Program-made: the position numbers and the translations under genes
Part shown: positions 6,805-14,402 of the stretch, piece after piece
Layout of the letters: every line of letters starts with the position of its first letter
How positions within the stretch are numbered: position 1 is the first letter of the stretch
NCBI GenBank assembly: GCA_964544885.1
Contig: CAZJDX010000006.1
Span: 1 to 64,000, forward strand
Length of the DNA stretch: 64,000 nucleotides
Source of the DNA: QQVM01 sp964544885
Lineage (GTDB): Bacteria; Bacteroidota; Bacteroidia; AKYH767-A; 2013-40CM-41-45
Reading direction: 5' to 3'
The notes under the pieces: generated by a model
Databases searched by the model: none
Seen by the model: the letters and a program-made list of their open reading frames with translations, nothing else
Told to the model about the DNA's origin: nothing

Positions 6805-7380
6805 TCAATTAAATTTTAGGACAAGTGAAATTCCATTAGGTTGCGGAACAAGCGAAAGTTTCTCTTTTTTCAGTAGATAAAATCTCTTATTATTTGCTGA
6901 AGAAAACTGAAAGATCACCCCTGTCAAAATAAAAAAACCTGATCCAACAGTATAAACCACTCTTCCGCCCTTGTAGGAATTATAATCAATTTTGAAATTC
7001 TTCAGTCCTTGAACTGAAGTATCTTTTAGCGTAGGTTCTCCATTCATCCAATAACTAAGCCCTGCTGCTAATCCTATACCTCCTGCCACCGTTAAGACAG
7101 TTCCGAAAGTTTTCTGCGATTTATATTTTTTCTTTAGTGCCTTTAAGGATTCTGAATCCATCTGATCAGTCTTCATGACTTTGGCATCAGTATTATTGTC
7201 TTCAGTTTCACTTTTATTGAATAATAATTCCTGTTTGAGTTTAGAATATTCTGCTGAATCAATTAACTTTTGTTCATACAGGGATTTGTACTGTTCTAAT
7301 TTGGACTTGAGATCATCAGTTTGTGCGATTGAATACTTAAATAAGAAAATTAAAAAGAATAAACAGAAACAGGTTTTCAT
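6805..7380 (-). CDS. exported protein with SHOCT-like segment, element cargo
   Basis: 191 residues from ATG 7380; a start ten codons upstream is possible, but 7380 directly begins the signal peptide (MKTCFCLFFLIFLFKYSIAQ). The mature protein starts with an amphipathic stretch like SHOCT (YKSLYEQKLIDSAEYSKLKQ), then a charged linker. Two hydrophobic segments (VLTVAGGIGLAAGLSYW and VVYTVGSGFFILTGVIF) follow, so it is probably anchored in the envelope. It is the only gene of the element on the minus strand and lies next to the right end. It may be cargo such as a surface modifier; function unknown. Confidence 0.65.
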   Translation of the reverse strand: MKTCFCLFFLIFLFKYSIAQTDDLKSKLEQYKSLYEQKLIDSAEYSKLKQELLFNKSETEDNNTDAKVMKTDQMDSESLKALKKKYKSQKTFGTVLTVAGGIGLAAGLSYWMNGEPTLKDTSVQGLKNFKIDYNSYKGGRVVYTVGSGFFILTGVIFQFSSANNKRFYLLKKEKLSLVPQPNGISLVLKFN

Positions 7381-7489
7381 AAAATAAATTTTGATGGACA
7401 AATTAACCACTATTTTGACATTTGTAAATTATAAATATTACCCCTTTGAAATTTGCCTAAAAACCCGCTTTGGGTATGTATGCCGGGTA

Positions 7490-7510
7490 AATGTTTAAGC
7501 AATGTTTAAG
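7490..7510. repeat. paired arm-type sites, right end
   Basis: AATGTTTAAG occurs at 7490-7499 and 7501-7510, 11 bp apart, in the same orientation as the pair at 2471-2492. It lies about 70 bp inside the right att core. In the circular form both pairs would flank a single core, as arm sites do in tyrosine-integrase attachment sites. Confidence 0.55.
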
Positions 7511-7527
7511 CAGAGAAAATCACTAAA

Positions 7528-7574
7528 AAGACTAAGCCCCTGTAATATAACACATTACAAGGGCTTTTAGTCTT
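7528..7574 (-). terminator. long hairpin terminator downstream of tRNA-Leu
   Basis: AAGACTA pairs with TAGTCTT, AGCCC with GGGCT and TGTAAT with ATTACA around a 7-base loop, with small mismatches between stems. On the minus strand the stem is followed by TTTTT, as expected for the tRNA transcript. It lies inside the element, so insertion supplied a terminator for the tRNA. Confidence 0.65.
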
Positions 7575-7580
7575 CGATTC

Positions 7581-7599
7581 AGTACCCGGAAAGGGAATC
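7581..7599. repeat. right att core inside the tRNA-Leu 3' end (attR)
   Basis: AGTACCCGGAAAGGGAATC is identical to 2268-2286 and, over 15 bp, to 2339-2353. It covers the acceptor and T-arm end of the tRNA-Leu gene, a classic tyrosine-integrase target. Confidence 0.8.
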
Positions 7600-7666
7600 G
7601 AACCCCCACGGGGTTGCCCCCGGCAGATTTTGAGTCTGCTGCGTCTACCAGTTCCGCCACCCGGGC
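7583..7666 (-). tRNA. tRNA-Leu(CAA)
   Basis: An 84-base gene with acceptor arms GCCCGGG/TCCGGGT (G-U pairs at both ends), anticodon stem GCAGA/TCTGC around the loop CTCAAAA (anticodon CAA, reading UUG), a long variable arm and the T loop TTCGATT. The discriminator base is A, as required for leucine. CCA is not encoded. Its 3' end is the integration site of the element at 2339-7599 and stays complete. Confidence 0.95.
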
Positions 7667-7853
7667 AAACTAATGTGATTGAATTGGGCTGCGAAAATAG
7701 GGATTATTTGAAGCCATTGAACAATTATCGTGAAATTGGAAGATAATTCGGCCTAAAATTCCCGCATTTCAGACGGAAAAAGCTCCCCCTCCCTTGCCTG
7801 ATCCGCTTGATTTTCTTTTCTTTGCATCCCCAAAAATCCCGGCACAGCCAATT

Positions 7854-8786
7854 ATGGAGCGTAATGTCAAATTGTTTTCTGGTACTGCTACCCACTACCT
7901 GGCGCAGAATATTGCCCTGGCTTATGGACTGCCGCTGGGTGAAGTGAATGTGGCCCGTTTCAGCGACGGAGAGTTTTCTCCTTCCTTTGATGAATCGGTC
8001 CGGGGATGCGATGTGTTTATTATCCAGTCAACCTTTGCCCCATCAGACAACCTGATGGAACTGCTGCTGCTTGTCGATGCCGCTAAAAGGGCTTCCGCTC
8101 ACTATATCACAGCCGTTATTCCATATTTCGGATTTGCCAGATCGGACCGGAAAGATAAGCCAAGGGTTGCCATCGCGGCCAAGCTGGTGGCCAACCTGCT
8201 TCAGACAGCAGGAATAACCCGTATCATGACCATGGACCTGCATGCACCACAGATCCAGGGCTTCTTCGATATTCCGGTCGACCACCTGGAACCATCCTCA
8301 CTCTTTGTTCCTTATATCGAATCACTTCAATTGAAAAATATCACCATAGCCGCGCCCGACATGGGTGGAGTGAACCGGGCAAGAGGATATGCAAAATACT
8401 TCAATGCCGAAATGGTGATCTGCGATAAGCAAAGAAAGAAAGCAAACGAAATAGGGACGATGACGGTTATCGGGGATGTAGAAGGCAGGGATATTATTCT
8501 TGTTGATGATATCTGCGATACCGCCGGCACACTTACAACAGCCGCTGATATGCTCTTTGACAAAGGCGCTAACAGTGTCCGCGCTTTCTGCACTCACCCT
8601 GTGCTGAGCGGGAAGGCTTATGAACGGATCAATAATTCCAGACTTAATGAACTGGTTGTTACGGATACCATTCCCTTGCGCGAACAGAGTGAAAAAATAA
8701 AAGTGATACCTACCGCGGAACTCTTTGCAAGGATCATCCGAAGGGTTTATGTCTACGAGAGTATCAGCAAGTTATTCCTTGTCTGA
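7854..8786 (+). CDS. prs: ribose-phosphate pyrophosphokinase
   Basis: About 310 residues from ATG 7854, the family's usual length; a TTG further upstream in frame is rejected because the extra 20 residues do not belong to the family. It makes PRPP from ribose 5-phosphate and ATP for nucleotide, His and Trp synthesis. Seen motifs: FSDGE, PYFGFARSDRK (ATP contacts), TMDLHAPQIQGFFDIP (divalent-cation site) and the PRPP loop VDDICDTAGTL. The APDMGGVNRAR segment has Met where many enzymes have His. It precedes rplY by 60 bp, a common pairing with rplY and pth. Confidence 0.95.
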   Translation: MERNVKLFSGTATHYLAQNIALAYGLPLGEVNVARFSDGEFSPSFDESVRGCDVFIIQSTFAPSDNLMELLLLVDAAKRASAHYITAVIPYFGFARSDRKDKPRVAIAAKLVANLLQTAGITRIMTMDLHAPQIQGFFDIPVDHLEPSSLFVPYIESLQLKNITIAAPDMGGVNRARGYAKYFNAEMVICDKQRKKANEIGTMTVIGDVEGRDIILVDDICDTAGTLTTAADMLFDKGANSVRAFCTHPVLSGKAYERINNSRLNELVVTDTIPLREQSEKIKVIPTAELFARIIRRVYVYESISKLFLV

Positions 8787-8846
8787 CCGGCTTAAAAAGA
8801 AAAATTTATACAAATCAATTTACATAATCAAATAACAAACAAAACA

Positions 8847-9497
8847 ATGAAATCAATTACAATTAACGGAACAAAGAGAGCAGCTCAATCAAAGCAGGAG
8901 ACTAAAAAACTGCGGGCAGAGGGTATGGTTCCGTGTGTACTCTATGGTGGGAAAGAACAATTCCATTTCAGTACACCGGCCATGTCTCTGAAAGGTCTGG
9001 TGTACACGCCTGAAGTTTACACAGTTGAGTTGAACATTGATGGCGTCACTCATCAGGCTGTCATGAAAGAGATTCAGTTTCATCCGGTGACTGACAAAAT
9101 TCAGCACATTGACTTTATGGAACTGAACGAGAACAAAAAGGTGAGTATGGATGTCCCCGTCAAAGTCACCGGTAATGCACCGGGTGTAAGAGCGGGAGGA
9201 GTCCTGCTTAACAAACTTCGCAGACTGAAGGTTTCCGCACTGCCAAAGCACCTTCCCGATTACATTGAGATCAAAATCGATGATATGAATATCGGTGATG
9301 ACGTTCGAGTTCGTGACATGAAGATCGAAGGCGTGGAATTCCTGGATTCTCCTTCCAATGTGATCACGGCCGTGAAGACTACCAGAGTGGTCGCCGCTGC
9401 TGCAGAAGCCGCTCCGGTGACCACCGGCGCCGCCGCACCGTCTGCTGCTGCCGCCGCACCGGCAGCCGCACCGGCAAAGGAAGAGAAGAAGAAGTAA
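8847..9497 (+). CDS. rplY: 50S ribosomal protein L25, long CTC form
   Basis: A 216-residue protein binding 5S rRNA in the large subunit. Residues 1-90 form the L25 RNA-binding barrel (begins MKSITINGTKRAAQSKQETK). Residues 95-180 form the second beta domain of the CTC/TL5 form (MDVPVKVTGNAPGVRAGGVL). A low-complexity tail of Ala, Pro and terminal Lys follows from about 185. It lies between prs and pth, and a terminator follows at 9521-9550. Confidence 0.95.
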   Translation: MKSITINGTKRAAQSKQETKKLRAEGMVPCVLYGGKEQFHFSTPAMSLKGLVYTPEVYTVELNIDGVTHQAVMKEIQFHPVTDKIQHIDFMELNENKKVSMDVPVKVTGNAPGVRAGGVLLNKLRRLKVSALPKHLPDYIEIKIDDMNIGDDVRVRDMKIEGVEFLDSPSNVITAVKTTRVVAAAAEAAPVTTGAAAPSAAAAAPAAAPAKEEKKK

Positions 9498-9520
9498 GCC
9501 AATTCCCTATACCGGATTAC

Positions 9521-9550
9521 AGCCTCGGTTCTTTAACCGGGGCTTTTTTT
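9521..9550 (+). terminator. intrinsic terminator after rplY
   Basis: CCTCGGTT and AACCGGGG form an 8-bp stem (one G-U pair) with a CTTT loop, followed by a run of seven T. Confidence 0.85.
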
Positions 9551-9632
9551 ATGCCATCAAATAGTCCGTATATAGACGAATGATCATTTTGTCCCTTCTC
9601 CTTGCATAAAAGCAAAATCCTATCTTCACGCC

Positions 9633-10220
9633 ATGAGCAAGTTTCTGATCGCAGGACTCGGAAATATCGGACAAGAGTATGCCAATACCAGGCATAATGT
9701 CGGATTTTTAATCGCTGATGCTCTGGCAGCATCACTCGTCAAAGATGAAAATACAACGCACTTGTTCAGAAATGAAAAGCTTGCATCGGTTTGTGAAGCG
9801 AAATATAAATCCAGGATTCTTTGCATAGTCAAACCCTCAACTTATATGAACCTGAGCGGCAAAGCTGTCAATTACTGGCTCCAGTTCGCTAAAATACCCC
9901 TGGAGAATCTGCTGGTGGTTACGGACGACCTTGCCTTGCCATTCGGCACGCTGCGATTGAGGAAGAAAGGCAGCGATGGCGGCCACAATGGTCTGACTGA
10001 TATAATTTCCACGCTGCAAACGGAAAACTTTGCAAGATTGCGTTTTGGAATCGGCAGTGAGTTTTCAAAAGGCAGACAGGCAGATTATGTACTTGGACAG
10101 TGGAGCGAGGAAGAACAGAAAATGCTGCGGGAAAAGATTGATCAGTCGGTGCAGATCATAAAAAGTTTTGTAAGCATAGGCCCTGACCGCACCATGACAG
10201 AATACAATAAGAGCGCTTAG
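9633..10220 (+). CDS. pth: peptidyl-tRNA hydrolase
   Basis: A 195-residue enzyme that frees tRNA from peptidyl-tRNA dropped off the ribosome. The catalytic set is visible: Asn in GLGNIGQEY (about 11), His in NTRHNVGF (about 21), and Asp in VVTDDLALPFG; the loop KGSDGGHNGL is the family signature. Length matches the family. It follows rplY but has its own start after the rplY terminator. Confidence 0.95.
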   Translation: MSKFLIAGLGNIGQEYANTRHNVGFLIADALAASLVKDENTTHLFRNEKLASVCEAKYKSRILCIVKPSTYMNLSGKAVNYWLQFAKIPLENLLVVTDDLALPFGTLRLRKKGSDGGHNGLTDIISTLQTENFARLRFGIGSEFSKGRQADYVLGQWSEEEQKMLREKIDQSVQIIKSFVSIGPDRTMTEYNKSA

Positions 10221-10310
10221 AAGCGAATGATTGCAGAAGGCATGGAATGTTGTCGGAATGTAAAATCCATGGTAAAATGAAGTAAAAACACAAAAAAGCT
10301 TGTGTTTTAT

Positions 10311-10342
10311 TTTGAAATAACCGAATCAATTTCCTAACTTTG
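10311..10342 (+). promoter_or_regulatory. Bacteroidota-type promoter of the T9SS gene at 10366
   Basis: TTTG (10311-10314) and TAACTTTG (10335-10342) match the -33 and -7 consensus with a 20-bp spacer. The start codon lies 23 bp downstream. Confidence 0.65.
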
Positions 10343-10365
10343 AAAAATATACTAACCCGGAATCC

Positions 10366-11157
10366 ATGAAAAAAATCTTTACTCTGATTTCGTTGTTCGC
10401 TTCATTAAGTCTCGGAGCCCTGGCACAGGTACCGATCCTCTGTGAAGATTTCAATACCTATGACTCAACCACCGCCACAACTGAATATCATGGCTTTTAC
10501 ATAAGTTATGCAACTCAGTTCAGCTATTATACCAGTACCCAAAGTTCTGGTCCCAGTGGTCCGAATTCATACAAATTCGGTGTCGACAGCGCAACCATGA
10601 TCACGCCCAATATTGATGGTGCAAGGTCAATTGCGTTTTGGATGAAACATAATTACGGTACCCCTCCCGGACCGGATCCTGCAAGCTACTTTTATATTTA
10701 CGAATCATCAGACAGCATCTCCTGGACTGCCATAGATTCGATTTCAGCCAGCACGGTTATAAGTACTACCGGCCATCCTATGGCATACAACCTGAGCGCG
10801 GGTACACAATACGTGAAATTCTATTATCATAAGTCAACCGGAAATATTGCCTTTGATGATTTTTGTGCCTTTGATACTCCGGTTGGTATTTTTGGAACAC
10901 CAAAAAATAATTTATCAATAAGCATGTTCCCTAACCCCAGCAATGGACTTATTCATATCAAGTCAAGTACATTCCTCAATAAAGGGATAAACGTTACGGT
11001 GTCCAATGTACTTGGAAAGCAAGTGAAGAACATTGTGCTGAACAATGCCTCTTCTCTGTACCAGGTGAATCTGAATGAACTTGAAGCAGGAATTTACATG
11101 GTTCGGGTACGAAGCGAGTATGGTGAGAGCACTCAACGCATGATTCTCAAAGACTGA
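10366..11157 (+). CDS. secreted T9SS-sorted protein
   Basis: A 263-residue exported protein. Residues 1-20 are a signal peptide (MKKIFTLISLFASLSLGALA). Residues 22-175 look like a beta-sandwich with patterns of MAM/jelly-roll domains (SIAFWMKHNY, AFDDFC). The C-terminal 80 residues carry the type A sorting domain (SMFPNPSNGLIHI, LEAGIYMVRV) for T9SS export and surface anchoring. The ligand is not predictable. It has its own promoter and terminator. Confidence 0.85.
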   Translation: MKKIFTLISLFASLSLGALAQVPILCEDFNTYDSTTATTEYHGFYISYATQFSYYTSTQSSGPSGPNSYKFGVDSATMITPNIDGARSIAFWMKHNYGTPPGPDPASYFYIYESSDSISWTAIDSISASTVISTTGHPMAYNLSAGTQYVKFYYHKSTGNIAFDDFCAFDTPVGIFGTPKNNLSISMFPNPSNGLIHIKSSTFLNKGINVTVSNVLGKQVKNIVLNNASSLYQVNLNELEAGIYMVRVRSEYGESTQRMILKD

Positions 11158-11181
11158 AATGGAATGAAGAAATTTTATCAG

Positions 11182-11207
11182 ACCCTCCCCTCAAAGGAGG
11201 GTTTTTC
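11182..11207. terminator. intrinsic terminator after the T9SS gene
   Basis: CCCTCC and GGAGGG form a 6-bp stem followed by TTTTT. It lies between convergent genes and serves the plus strand best. Confidence 0.75.
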
Positions 11208-11252
11208 TTTTGGCTGAAAAGGATTTGCCAACGCGGGAAACTAAATTTCAGA

Positions 11253-11681
11253 TCATGATATGCTGACCATCACATTTTCTCCCATCAGCTTTGCGGGAAA
11301 TCTATGCAAGGATTTCTTCGCCGGGTCACGGATCACCTCGCCTTCGAGATTAAAATTGCTTCCATGCAGTGAACAGACCAGTAAATCTTCCCGCTTTTTC
11401 AGGTTTCCGCCTTTGTGAGTACATTTCATCAGAAAGGCATTGAACTCATCTCCGGGTTTGCGGACAAGCAGAATATCATTCTTCATGGAAGCTTCGCGGA
11501 TCAGTATGCTCTTTTGATCTCCGAAGGAGGAAAGAGGGACAGTCAGTTCCCCGTTGGCGGCCGTATACCTGGCCGCAGCCGCCGGAGCGCTGCACGATTG
11601 CTGACTCAGTAAAAATCCGGCCCCTGCAATGGTGAGGCAGGCGGCACAACCTTGTTTGATAAACTCCCGTCGACTGTTCAT
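11253..11681 (-). CDS. exported Rieske [2Fe-2S] protein
   Basis: A 142-residue protein. It begins with a twin-arginine-like signal (MNSRREFIKQGCAACLTIAG) and the Rieske fold occupies about residues 45-140. The cluster ligands are visible as CTHKGG and CSLHGSNF, although the usual second glycine-rich turn is divergent. The CxH...CxxH pattern predicts a high-potential [2Fe-2S] centre in the periplasm, for electron transfer in respiration or an exported oxidoreductase. The partner is not encoded nearby. It is convergent with the upstream T9SS gene and probably follows glyS. Confidence 0.85.
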   Translation of the reverse strand: MNSRREFIKQGCAACLTIAGAGFLLSQQSCSAPAAAARYTAANGELTVPLSSFGDQKSILIREASMKNDILLVRKPGDEFNAFLMKCTHKGGNLKKREDLLVCSLHGSNFNLEGEVIRDPAKKSLHRFPAKLMGENVMVSIS

Positions 11682-11730
11682 GATATAAAATTAGTATAGT
11701 TCAACATTCCCGACATTTCGAAACACACCA

Positions 11731-13281
11731 TCAGGTGAGCTGCAAGAGCGCCTGACGCATGGAAACTTTTTCGTTCAGAATTTTCTCCACGTTTTCAATA
11801 CTTATTCTTTCCTGAATCATACTGTCACGGTGACGTAAAGTAACCGTATTGTCTTCATTGGTCTGATGGTCGATGGTTATGCAACAGGGCGTTCCGATGG
11901 CATCCTGACGGCGATAACGTTTCCCAATGGAGTCTTTTTCTTCATATTGACAGAGGTGATCGAAACGAAGACGATCCATTATCTCTCTGGCTTTTTCCGG
12001 CAGACCATCTTTTTTAACAAGGGGCAATACAGCGCATTTTACGGGAGCCAGGAATGAAGGTATTTTCATTACCACCCGCTCGGTTCCGTCTTCCAGCTTT
12101 TCTTCCGTATAGGCATAAGAAAGAATGGCAAGGAACATGCGGTCAAGACCGATGGAAGTTTCCAAAACATAAGGTACATAACTCTGATCCAGTTCCGGAT
12201 CGAAGTACTGAAGTTTTTTACCGCTGAACTTCTCATGATTGCCAAGATCGAAATCAGTCCGGGAGTGAATACCCTCAAGTTCTTTAAAACCGAAAGGAAA
12301 TTCAAATTCTATGTCACAGGCGGCATTGGCGTAATGAGCCAGTTTCAGGTGATCATGAAAACGGTGTTTTGATTCCGGGAAGCCGAGACTTCGGTGCCAT
12401 TTCATTCTGGTTTCTTTCCAGTATTTATACCATTCCATTTCTGTTCCCGGCTTGATGAAATACTGCATCTCCATCTGCTCAAATTCCCGCATTCTGAAGA
12501 TGAACTGGCGTGCGACAATTTCATTCCGGAAGGCCTTGCCGGTTTGAGCAATGCCAAATGGGATTTTCATCCGGCTTGTCTTCTGAACATTTAAAAAATT
12601 CACAAATATTCCCTGGGCGGTTTCAGGACGCAGATAAATCGTTGAAGCGTCTTCACTGACGGATCCAAGCTGCGTGGAGAACATGAGGTTGAACTGACGC
12701 ACTTCGGTCCAGTTACGGGTGCCTGAAACAGGGCAGACGATCTCAAGATCAAGGATGATCTGCCTCACTTCATCGAGATTATTGGCTTCCAGCGCGGCCT
12801 TAAACCGGGAGTTGATCTCATCCGCTTTTTTCTGGTATTCCAGTACACGAGCATTGGTGGTCCTGAAGGTGTATTCGTTGAAACTCTCACCAAAGCGGCC
12901 TCGCGCTTTCTCAACCTCCTTCGAGATTTTGGCTTCGATCTTCGAAACATGATCTTCGATCAGTACATCCGCTCTGTAACGCTTCTTTGAATCTTTATTG
13001 TCAACCAGCGGATCGTTGAATGCGTCAACATGTCCGCTTGCCTTCCAGGTGGTAGGATGCATGAAAATGGCGGCGTCTATACCGACTATGTTCTCATTAA
13101 GCTGAACCATAGCCTTCCACCAGTACTCCCGTATGTTCTTTTTCAGTTCCGCTCCGTTCTGACCATAATCATATACCGCGCTGAGTCCGTCGTAAATTTC
13201 ACTGGATGGAAAGATAAAGCCATACTCTTTCGAATGGGAGATGATATTTTTAAAAAGATCCTCGTTATTGATGCTTGCCAT
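11731..13281 (-). CDS. glyS: glycine--tRNA ligase (single-chain, eukaryote/archaeal-like type)
   Basis: A 516-residue class II synthetase charging tRNA-Gly. Seen features: N-terminal GLSAVYDYGQNGAEL, the active-site block YLRPETAQGIF, motif 2 RNEIVARQFIFRMREFEQ, the specificity segment FHDHLKLAHYA, and motif 3 ETSIGLDRMFLAIL, followed by the anticodon-binding domain from about residue 410. This is the homodimeric form, not the alpha2beta2 form. It is divergent from the DUF3109 gene, with only about 80 bp shared for both promoters. Confidence 0.97.
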   Translation of the reverse strand: MASINNEDLFKNIISHSKEYGFIFPSSEIYDGLSAVYDYGQNGAELKKNIREYWWKAMVQLNENIVGIDAAIFMHPTTWKASGHVDAFNDPLVDNKDSKKRYRADVLIEDHVSKIEAKISKEVEKARGRFGESFNEYTFRTTNARVLEYQKKADEINSRFKAALEANNLDEVRQIILDLEIVCPVSGTRNWTEVRQFNLMFSTQLGSVSEDASTIYLRPETAQGIFVNFLNVQKTSRMKIPFGIAQTGKAFRNEIVARQFIFRMREFEQMEMQYFIKPGTEMEWYKYWKETRMKWHRSLGFPESKHRFHDHLKLAHYANAACDIEFEFPFGFKELEGIHSRTDFDLGNHEKFSGKKLQYFDPELDQSYVPYVLETSIGLDRMFLAILSYAYTEEKLEDGTERVVMKIPSFLAPVKCAVLPLVKKDGLPEKAREIMDRLRFDHLCQYEEKDSIGKRYRRQDAIGTPCCITIDHQTNEDNTVTLRHRDSMIQERISIENVEKILNEKVSMRQALLQLT

Positions 13282-13350
13282 AGGCAGCTAAAGTAGGGAT
13301 TTTTCCCATTAGACACATCTGTTCCGGTGGTCCTGCATCTGACAAAAGTG

Positions 13351-13358
13351 TACCTTTG
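13351..13358 (+). promoter_or_regulatory. -7 box 4 bp before a start codon (possible leaderless gene)
   Basis: TACCTTTG matches TAnnTTTG exactly and ends four bases before the ATG at 13363, so transcription would start at or near the start codon. The -33 element is poor. Confidence 0.4.
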
Positions 13359-13362
13359 AGAC

Positions 13363-13962
13363 ATGATCGCAATTGGAAACACCTTTGTCTCTGAAGAACT
13401 TATTGAGAAGAAATTCGTCTGTGACCTGAACGCCTGCAAGGGAGCCTGCTGTGTGAAAGGAGATTATGGCGCTCCACTGGAAGACGATGAACTGGAGATC
13501 ATGGATAGCATATATGAGAAGGTTAAACCCTACATTCCCGCAAGCGGCATTGAAGCCATTGAGAAACAGGGAAAGTATCTGCGTTATGAAAGAAAGGAAT
13601 GGGTAACGCCGCTGGTGAATGGAAAAGAGTGCGCCTATACCTATTTTGATGCAGGCATAGCGAAGTGTGCCATTGAAAAGGCTTATTATGAAGGAAAGAT
13701 CAAGTGGAAAAAGCCGGTGTCCTGTCATCTTTATCCGGTACGCATCTCGAAGAATAAAATAGGACTGGATACATTACAGTACGACAGATGGAACATTTGC
13801 AGACCCGCCTGTAAGCTCGGAGAAAGTTTACAGGTTCCGGTTTTTAAATTTCTAAAAGAGTCTCTGGTCAGAAAATATGGAAAGGAATGGTACAGGGAAC
13901 TGGAGATAGCTGCGAAACTCCTGGAGAAAGAAAGACGGAAGGCGAAACCTAAAGCAGTATAA
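13363..13962 (+). CDS. DUF3109 cysteine-rich protein
   Basis: A 199-residue cytoplasmic protein of the DUF3109 family, related to the YkgJ CxxCxx(C) metal-cluster proteins. Conserved cysteines: CDLNACKGACC near residues 23-33, then single Cys in KECAYTY, KCAIEK, SCHLYP and ICRPACKL. These could hold a zinc or iron-sulfur centre. The family has no proven reaction. It is divergent from glyS, with a possible leaderless start. The 440-bp gap behind it precedes nrdB. Confidence 0.85.
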   Translation: MIAIGNTFVSEELIEKKFVCDLNACKGACCVKGDYGAPLEDDELEIMDSIYEKVKPYIPASGIEAIEKQGKYLRYERKEWVTPLVNGKECAYTYFDAGIAKCAIEKAYYEGKIKWKKPVSCHLYPVRISKNKIGLDTLQYDRWNICRPACKLGESLQVPVFKFLKESLVRKYGKEWYRELEIAAKLLEKERRKAKPKAV

Positions 13963-14402
13963 TTTTTTTACAAAAAATTTGTTAAGGCTTTACTATTTTA
14001 ATAAGCGGATTGATAATCAGGCTGAAAAATAATTGAGACTGTTTTACGATCATTTCAGTTACGAATATCTCCCGGTTCTGCAAGCGGTTTTTTTTAACAC
14101 ATTTTGTTCAAAACCCTTGCAAAGCCCGTCAATCAAGAGATTGGGAGCCAAGGAGTAATTTGTAAACAAAGATTGGTGCATAATTGTCGAAAAAAATCCA
14201 GCGCTCCTATTGCACAATAAATTTGAAATAGGAATTTTTGTTCAGCACATCAGGATGAGTTTTTTCTGATAATTCAGCAAGTATTTAAGGATTAAGGGAA
14301 CGATTCTCTTCGGTCCGGGAAAATGAAATTTTTTCTGAAACCGAAAGAGAGGGGGAATCGTCACCTCTAACCGGAACCAGGAATCAATAATTTTTAGATA
14401 AC
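13963..14402. other. 440-bp gap before nrdB; hairpin but no identified riboswitch
   Basis: No gene is visible. TCCTATT (14205-14211) and AATAGGA (14227-14233) form a 7-bp stem followed by a T-run on the plus strand. There is also TTTGT-AA-ACAAA near 14158-14171. The long leader before a ribonucleotide reductase operon may hold regulation such as NrdR boxes, but no convincing box or known riboswitch was found. Confidence 0.4.

Larger units (their letters stand above)
2339..7599. mobile_element. tRNA-Leu-integrated satellite-like or mobilisable element (about 5.3 kb)
   Basis: The element is bounded by direct repeats of the tRNA-Leu 3' end (AGTACCCGGAAAGGG at 2339-2353 and 7581-7595). It carries an integrase beside the left end, an HTH protein, a replication initiator of gene II/X type, a terminase-small-subunit-like protein and unknown genes. 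Paired AATGTTTAAG repeats lie near both ends. The genes are visibly A+T-richer than the flanks, strongly so at 3788-4525. The tRNA is left intact. Because the core is repeated at 2197 and 2268, the left boundary could also be at 2268. No capsid, coat, ATPase or conjugation genes were recognised. Confidence 0.8.

Noticed and set aside
7583..7666. tRNA gene broken by the element
   Set aside because: All stems, the anticodon arm and the discriminator are complete; the insertion restored the 3' end.
13963..14402. Cobalamin riboswitch before ribonucleotide reductase
   Set aside because: No B12-box or conserved core was found, and the enzyme is class I, which does not use B12.
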